DNA of 64,000 nucleotides from an uncultured Caulobacter sp. (GTDB taxonomy: Bacteria > Pseudomonadota > Alphaproteobacteria > Caulobacterales > Caulobacteraceae): the NCBI GenBank assembly GCA_937925635.1, contig CALALX010000062.1:7625-71624 (forward strand), in the 5' to 3' direction. The position numbers and the translations under genes are program-made. How positions within the stretch are numbered: position 1 is the stretch's first letter; every line of letters starts with the position of its first letter. Shown one piece after another: positions 59,686 to 64,000 of the stretch. Below the pieces are notes generated by a model. It was not told the DNA's origin. It saw only the letters and a list, made by a program, of their open reading frames with translations, and ran no database searches.

Positions 59686-61116
59686 TCAGACGGCCGTGCC
59701 GCCGACCGTCAGTCCCGTGATCTTCATCGACGGCTGGGCGACGCCGACCGGGACGCCCTGCCCCGCCTTGCCACAGACGCCGATGCCCGGGTCGAGCGCG
59801 AAGTCGTCGCCGATCATGGTCACGCGGGTGAGGGCGCTGGGGCCGTCGCCGATCAGGGTCGCGCCCTTCACCGGCCGGGTCAGCTTGCCGTCCTCGATGA
59901 GCCAGGCCTCGGTGCACTGGAACACGAACTTGCCGTTGGTGATGTCGACCTGGCCGCCGCCGAGATGGGCGCAGAAGACACCGCGCTTCGTCGAGGCGAT
60001 CATCTCGGCCTGGGTGTCCTTGCCGCCGAGCATGCCGGTGTTGGTCATCCGCGGCATCGGCATGTGAGCGTAGGACTGACGGCGCGCGTTGCCGGTCGGG
60101 GCCATGCCCATCAGCCGGGCGCTCATGCGGTCGTGCATGTAGCCGACCAGGATGCCGTCCTCGATCAGGATAGTGCGCTCAGTGGGCGTGCCTTCGTCAT
60201 CGACAGTCAGCGAGCCCCGGCGATCCGGAATGGTCCCGTCGTCGAACACGGTGACGCCCGGCGCGGCGACGCGCTCGCCGATGCGGCCGGAGAAGGCCGA
60301 CAGGCCCTTGCGGTTGAAGTCGCCCTCCAGGCCGTGGCCGACGGCCTCATGCAGCAGCACGCCGTTCCAGCCCGGGCCGAGCACAACGTCCATCTCGCCA
60401 GCCGGACACTCGACCGCGTCGAGGTTGACCGAGGCCTGGCGAATGGCGTCGTCGACCTGTTCCTGCCAGCGGTCGGGCGAAATCCAGGCCTCGAAGCCGG
60501 CGCGGCCGCCGGCGCCGGAGACGCCGGTCTCGCGACGGCCGTCCCGCTCAAGCGTGATCTGGACATTGACGCGGACGAGCGGACGGACGTCGCGGATCAG
60601 CCGGCCGTCGGCGCGCAGGATCTCGACCATGCGCCGCTCGCCGGCCATCGAGGCCATGACCTGAACCACGCGGGGATCGCGCGCCCGGGCGAAGGCGTCG
60701 ATTTCCTGCAGCAGGGCGACCTTGTCCGAAAATCCGGGCGAGGCGACGGGATCGTTGTCGCCGTAGAGTCTCGCGTTGGTGGCGCGCGGCGCTTCGGCGG
60801 CGACGCCGTCGTAGCCACGCCGGGCGAGCTTGGCCGAATCGGCGGCGCGGCGGATGGCGGCCTCGGAGATTTCGCTGGCATGGGCGTATCCCGCCGTCTC
60901 GCCGGCCACGACGCGAAGGCCGAAGCCCTCGCCCGAGTCGTAGCTGGCGGTCTTCAGCCGGCCGTCGTCGAAGACGAAGGCCTCGCTCTCAGAGCGTTCC
61001 AGGAACAGCTCCCCGTCGTCCGCCCCGGCCAGGGCTTCGCCCAGGATCGTGCGGGCGCGTTCAGGATCGACGCCGGCGGCGTCCAGGAGCGAGGGGGCAA
61101 GCGGGGAGGCGGTCAT
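59686..61116 (-). CDS. tldD: TldD catalytic subunit of the TldD-TldE metalloprotease
   Basis: 476 residues. Contains the zinc motif HEAVGHGLEGD (HExxxH) and downstream GVCGKAGQGVPVG; the N-terminal FLERSESEAFVFDDGRLK matches the family. It carries the active site of the TldD-TldE heterodimer, whose partner pmbA/tldE is at 28061-29392. It lies 35 nt after the DUF2807 gene, so it could be the last gene of the PadR cassette transcript. Confidence 0.94.
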   Translation of the reverse strand: MTASPLAPSLLDAAGVDPERARTILGEALAGADDGELFLERSESEAFVFDDGRLKTASYDSGEGFGLRVVAGETAGYAHASEISEAAIRRAADSAKLARRGYDGVAAEAPRATNARLYGDNDPVASPGFSDKVALLQEIDAFARARDPRVVQVMASMAGERRMVEILRADGRLIRDVRPLVRVNVQITLERDGRRETGVSGAGGRAGFEAWISPDRWQEQVDDAIRQASVNLDAVECPAGEMDVVLGPGWNGVLLHEAVGHGLEGDFNRKGLSAFSGRIGERVAAPGVTVFDDGTIPDRRGSLTVDDEGTPTERTILIEDGILVGYMHDRMSARLMGMAPTGNARRQSYAHMPMPRMTNTGMLGGKDTQAEMIASTKRGVFCAHLGGGQVDITNGKFVFQCTEAWLIEDGKLTRPVKGATLIGDGPSALTRVTMIGDDFALDPGIGVCGKAGQGVPVGVAQPSMKITGLTVGGTAV

Positions 61117-61151
61117 GACGCTACAGGTAGGACGTCAGACCGCCTTCGTCA

Positions 61152-61934
61152 TCAGTAGTCCTGGTCGACGTCGCCGGAACCGCTGATTTCGCTGGTCAGG
61201 CTTGCCGGCTTTGCGCGCAGCTTGACGCCGCCGCTGCCGGCGATGGCGATCTTGACCGTCCCGTTGGCGTTCACGGTCGCGTCACCGCTGCCCGACAGAT
61301 CGACCTCGGCGTCGCCGGCGGCCAGTTCTCCGACGTCGATGCTGCCGGAGCCGACCACGCCCAGCTCTAGGGTCTGGGTCTTCCCGACACCGGTCACATC
61401 GCCGCTTCCCTGCACCGCGACGGTCATCTTCGGCTGGTCGTAGCCCTGGATGTCCAAATCGCCGGAGCCGTTGACGGAGAAGCTGTTGACCGTGGGCGCG
61501 GTGACGGTGATGCGCAGCCGCTCGGCGTCGTCGATGATCCGTACGCCGTTTATGTCGATGGTGACGTCCCCGGAATGCTGGATCAGATCGCCGTCATAGG
61601 AAATGCGACCGTTCTCCACGCGGATGCGGTCGACGATATCCTTTGGACCTTCGATGAAGATCCTACCGGCGTCGCCCTGGATGTAGGTCACGTCGGCGGG
61701 CAGGTCGACGGACAGGACCTCGCCGGTCCAGGGCAGGTCGCGGGTGATGCGGTCGGTCGCGGACACGCGCTCGACGCTGCGGCGACCGTCACGATCGGAC
61801 ACCCGGAAGTGCCAGTTGTCGGACGTCCAGCCGTGTTCGGCGATCTCGCGGCCGCCGAGCGCCGCGGCGCCGGCCAGGCAGGCGACGGCCAGGATGAAGC
61901 TCGCGAACGCGATGATGCTCATGGTGCGGATCAT
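61152..61934 (-). CDS. Exported GIN (DUF2807) domain protein
   Basis: 260 residues. A hydrophobic N-terminus (IIAFASFILAVACLAGAAALGG) is a signal or anchor. The rest is a right-handed beta-helix-like repeat with regular Gly-Ser-Gly-Asp turns (VNGSGDLDIQG, VQGSGDVTG, VVGSGSIDVG, LSGSGDATV, ISGSGDVDQ), the DUF2807 hallmark. Function unknown; often coupled to PadR and DUF1700 genes, as here, in a presumed envelope-stress cassette. 11 nt after the DUF1700 gene. Confidence 0.88.
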   Translation of the reverse strand: MIRTMSIIAFASFILAVACLAGAAALGGREIAEHGWTSDNWHFRVSDRDGRRSVERVSATDRITRDLPWTGEVLSVDLPADVTYIQGDAGRIFIEGPKDIVDRIRVENGRISYDGDLIQHSGDVTIDINGVRIIDDAERLRITVTAPTVNSFSVNGSGDLDIQGYDQPKMTVAVQGSGDVTGVGKTQTLELGVVGSGSIDVGELAAGDAEVDLSGSGDATVNANGTVKIAIAGSGGVKLRAKPASLTSEISGSGDVDQDY

Positions 61935-61945
61935 GGTGCGGCCCC

Positions 61946-62512
61946 TCAGACTTGCGGTTCGATGGCCGGCTTGAGCAGCCGGTAGTGCAGTCGCCCGTAC
62001 CAGACGAGCAGGTTGACCAGCAGAATGGTGACAATGGTCGTCACCGCCGCCAGCGAGGTGGCGATCGCCATCAGGCCGATGCCCGCCAGGATCGCGGCCA
62101 AAGGCCCTCCCGGCGGCCCCATGAAGGGCCCGGCGGCGAAGATGAAGCCGCCCCCGACGAAGATACCGATCGCCGCCATGAAGAAGCCGAACAGGGCGCC
62201 GATGACGCCCATCAGGATCGGCAGCAGCACCAGGATGTCGATGGCGCCCAGGCCGAGCACGGCGAACACCGCGCCCATGGCGGCGGAGGGGTTCTTCTGC
62301 GCCTCCCAGCGCTTGACGCCTTCCTCGGCCTTCAGCTCTCGCGCCAGGCGGCTGGGGTTGCCGAGCGCGGCGGCGACTTCCGCCTCGCTGCGGCCGGCGG
62401 CCGCGCCGTCGTCGAAATGTGCTTCATAGTCGGCGACGATGTCGCCGATCTGGTTGGCGGAGATGCCCGCCAGACCGGACTTGAGCCGCGAGATGAATTC
62501 GGCGCGGGTCAT
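61946..62512 (-). CDS. DUF1700 (HAAS) membrane protein
   Basis: 188 residues from the ATG at 62512. An N-terminal HAAS-like helical domain (FISRLKSGLAGISANQIGDI, about 5-24, and SRLARELKAEE) precedes four hydrophobic helices (about 85-180). HAAS domains are thought to bind or gate PadR-type regulators; here the ATG overlaps the PadR stop by 4 nt. It may anchor or inactivate PadR at the membrane. Confidence 0.87.
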   Translation of the reverse strand: MTRAEFISRLKSGLAGISANQIGDIVADYEAHFDDGAAAGRSEAEVAAALGNPSRLARELKAEEGVKRWEAQKNPSAAMGAVFAVLGLGAIDILVLLPILMGVIGALFGFFMAAIGIFVGGGFIFAAGPFMGPPGGPLAAILAGIGLMAIATSLAAVTTIVTILLVNLLVWYGRLHYRLLKPAIEPQV

Positions 62513-62835
62513 GCGTTGTCTCCCAGGATGGCGTCGACAGCCTTGGTGAAGACCGTCCATTCGGACTTCTGCGAGATGAAGCTGGCGCGCCCCGCCTCGG
62601 TCAGCCGATAATATTTCCGCGGCGGGCCGCTGGGCGACTCCACCAGATAGGTGTCGACCAGGCCGTCGGCCTGCAGTCGGCGCATCAGCGGGTAGATGGT
62701 CCCCTCCCCCATATCGATGTCCTTCGCGAGCTGGCTTGCGATCTCGTAGGCGTAGCTGTCGGCGCGATGGAGCAAGGCCAGCACGCAGAGCGTCAGAACG
62801 CCCTTTTTCAGTTGGATTTCGATGGTTTCCGGCAC
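62509..62835 (-). CDS. PadR-family transcriptional regulator
   Basis: 108 residues. Winged helix: LKKGVLTLCVLALLHRADSYAYEIASQL, then DMGEGTIYPLMRRLQADGLV (recognition helix and wing) and GPPRKYYRLTEAGR; a short C-terminal dimerisation helix. Subfamily-1 size. It is the first gene of padR-DUF1700-DUF2807 and probably represses its own operon through the site in the upstream promoter. Confidence 0.93.
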   Translation of the reverse strand: MPETIEIQLKKGVLTLCVLALLHRADSYAYEIASQLAKDIDMGEGTIYPLMRRLQADGLVDTYLVESPSGPPRKYYRLTEAGRASFISQKSEWTVFTKAVDAILGDNA

Positions 62836-62844
62836 GTGGTCCGT

Positions 62845-62905
62845 CTCCAGGTTCTGGAGCTATCTATAACACGGTACTGTTTAACGCAAGATACCAATTT
62901 AAGCC
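62845..62905 (-). promoter_or_regulatory. Promoter with candidate PadR operator
   Basis: On the minus strand TTGCGT and TATAGA/ATAGAT are separated by 15-17 nt, a plausible sigma-70-type promoter about 30 nt upstream of padR. An outer inverted repeat TATCT...AGATA and an inner imperfect palindrome (ACNGTACNGT) cover it, as expected for autoregulation. The region is notably AT-rich for this genome. Confidence 0.5.
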
Positions 62906-63174
62906 CGGTAGCTGTCCATGCTTGATAGCCCATTCCGGGTTTCGAGGCGGCCGAGCGCGGCATGAGACGATTTCGCGCCGGGACCTGTGACGGCGAGGCG
63001 CTTGGCAAGGGGGGTTGATACGCGTATTCACGCCCCCGGTAGGCGTGGAGGGGCGTCGCAACAGGCTCGCGCGCGGGTTTGCCGGCGGCGTCGCCTCCTT
63101 CAGCCAGATGGAAGAAGCCGATAGCCTACGGTCCCGCGGGGGCCGGGGACGGCGAAGCGGGCCAGAGAGGGTCA
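62906..63174. other. Non-coding region before ctaC
   Basis: With the padR promoter this forms the longest intergenic stretch in the window (339 nt). No frame has coding features on either strand. The part just before ctaC carries GAGAGGG, its ribosome-binding site. A GC-rich region with GGTCCCGCGGGGGCC-type potential hairpins near 63130-63150 could lie in the ctaC leader. I see no tRNA, riboswitch or repeat that I can name. Confidence 0.4.
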
Positions 63175-64000
63175 TGAAGGCGAAGTTTCAGGGAATCGCC
63201 GGTCTAGTGGCGGGCGCCAGTGCGGCGATGTGGGGCGCTTACGCCTTCGCCGAAGAGCGGCTGGGACAGCCGACGCCGGGTGGAATCGGTCTGCAGCCGG
63301 CGGCCTCGCCGCTGAAGCACGAGGCCCATTTCTTCCACGACGTCATCCTGCTGCCGATCATCACGGGCATCAGCCTGTTCGTCCTGGCCCTGCTGATCTG
63401 GGTGATCTTCCGGTTCAACCGCAAGGCCAACCCGGTTCCGGCCAAGTTCAGCCACAACACGGCCATCGAGATCGCCTGGACCCTGATCCCGGTCCTGATC
63501 CTGATGTTCATCGCGATCTTCTCGTTCGGCCTGCTGTTCCGCTACCACAACATGCCCAAGCCCGACCTGACGGTTAAGGTCGTCGGCTACCAATGGAACT
63601 GGGGCTACGAGTACCCCGACCAGAAGATCCCCGAGTACATCTCGAACATGCTGCCCGAGGACGAAGTCGCCAAGCGCGGCCTGTCCAAGGACCTGTTCCG
63701 TCTGGCCTCCACCGATCCGCTGGTCGTGCCGGTGAACAAGGTCGTCCGCGTCCAGGTGACCGGCGCCGACGTCATCCACGCCTTCGCGCTGCCGGCCTTC
63801 GGCCTGAAGACCGACGCCATCCCGGGTCGTCTGAACGAGACCTGGTTCAAGGCCGAGAAGGTCGGCACCTACTACGGCCAGTGCTCGGAACTGTGCGGCG
63901 TCGACCACGCCTTCATGCCGATCGAGATCAAGGTCGTCAGCCAGGCCGACTTCGACGCCTGGGTCGCCACCAAGGCTCCGGCCGCGGCTCCGGCGGCTCC
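63175..64000 (+). CDS. ctaC: Cytochrome c oxidase subunit II (partial)
   Basis: Begins MKAKFQGIAGLVAGASAAMW at the ATG at 63175 (GAGAGGG upstream). An N-terminal signal-like helix, then two membrane helices (about 55-83 and 100-122), VVGYQWNWGYEY (electron-entry aromatic patch) and the CuA centre: His in ADVIHAFALPAFG, and CSELCGVDHAFM with two Cys, Glu, His and Met. The Ala/Pro-rich tail continues past the window edge. It receives electrons from cytochrome c in the aa3-type oxidase. The other subunits would be expected downstream. Confidence 0.95.

Noticed and set aside
62864..63175. A 103-codon minus-strand frame in the gap before ctaC
   Set aside because: The predicted protein is Arg/Pro-rich without a domain, ribosome-binding site or conserved-looking segment, and it would overlap the padR promoter.

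Overview
The window is high-GC, densely packed bacterial DNA with little intergenic space. The gene content (phoR-pstCAB-phoU-phoB without pstS, SemiSWEET, a CtpA-like phosphatase beside lipid A genes, HWE/HisKA_2-type signalling, DUF427/DUF4170/DUF559 proteins, plant-type glutamate-cysteine ligase, cytochrome aa3-type subunit II) points to an alphaproteobacterium, most likely Caulobacteraceae (Caulobacter/Phenylobacterium-like). This is inference from gene content; there is no rRNA in the window to confirm it. I saw no tRNA, rRNA, CRISPR array, prophage or canonical insertion sequence.

Layout. 1-5.9 kb: a YCII fragment, two small exported proteins, an ABC-2 exporter pair, and a minus-strand run of HisKA_2 kinase, response regulator, SemiSWEET and WecG-type glycosyltransferase. 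5.9-9.3 kb: a large autotransporter with Asp-rich calcium-type repeats. 9.4-15.8 kb: the phosphate-sensing operon phoR-pstC-pstA-pstB-phoU-phoB with a threefold Pho box overlapping the end of phoR. 16-20.3 kb: purD, a lipoprotein, a phosphotransferase-fold kinase and an exported amidohydrolase. 20.3-29.4 kb: an envelope block (lpxK, waaA, CDF metal exporter, DUF374 acyltransferase, MsbA-like ABC, divergent CtpA-like phosphatase, then a 28-residue membrane peptide, DUF4170, cysQ, pmbA/tldE). 29.4-36.5 kb: MAPEG protein, chemoreceptor, M14 peptidase, a MazEF-type toxin-antitoxin pair, ubiD. 36.5-43 kb: MmcQ, gamma-glutamyltransferase, a DUF559 gene framed by long inverted repeats, VOC protein, methyltransferase, desaturase, ubiA, DUF454. 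43-57.4 kb: ABC exporter, NhaD/ArsB-type transporter, S10 carboxypeptidase, TrmH, L,D-transpeptidase, YcaQ glycosylase, aldo/keto reductase, PPK2, RsmE, glutamate-cysteine ligase, DUF427, POT peptide symporter. 57.4-64 kb: TonB receptor, tldD, a PadR-DUF1700-DUF2807 cassette and the start of ctaC.

The most notable non-genic signal is a set of dispersed palindromic repeats. Three families occur as two inverted copies of a roughly 30-55 bp unit around a short spacer (3.3 and 41.4 kb; 36.5 and 42.8 kb; 38.8-39.3 and 54.7-54.8 kb). In the third family one copy holds only a 44-bp spacer, while the other encloses a Vsr/DUF559-type endonuclease gene whose ORF reads straight through one repeat. This looks like an autonomous/non-autonomous pair of a small mobile unit, and is the best candidate here for an undescribed system.

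Functional themes are phosphate homeostasis (Pho operon, PPK2), outer-membrane and lipid A biogenesis, peptide use (POT symporter, S10, M14, GGT, amidohydrolase, TonB receptor), glutathione/electrophile metabolism, and the TldD/TldE peptide-maturation protease whose two subunits lie 30 kb apart.
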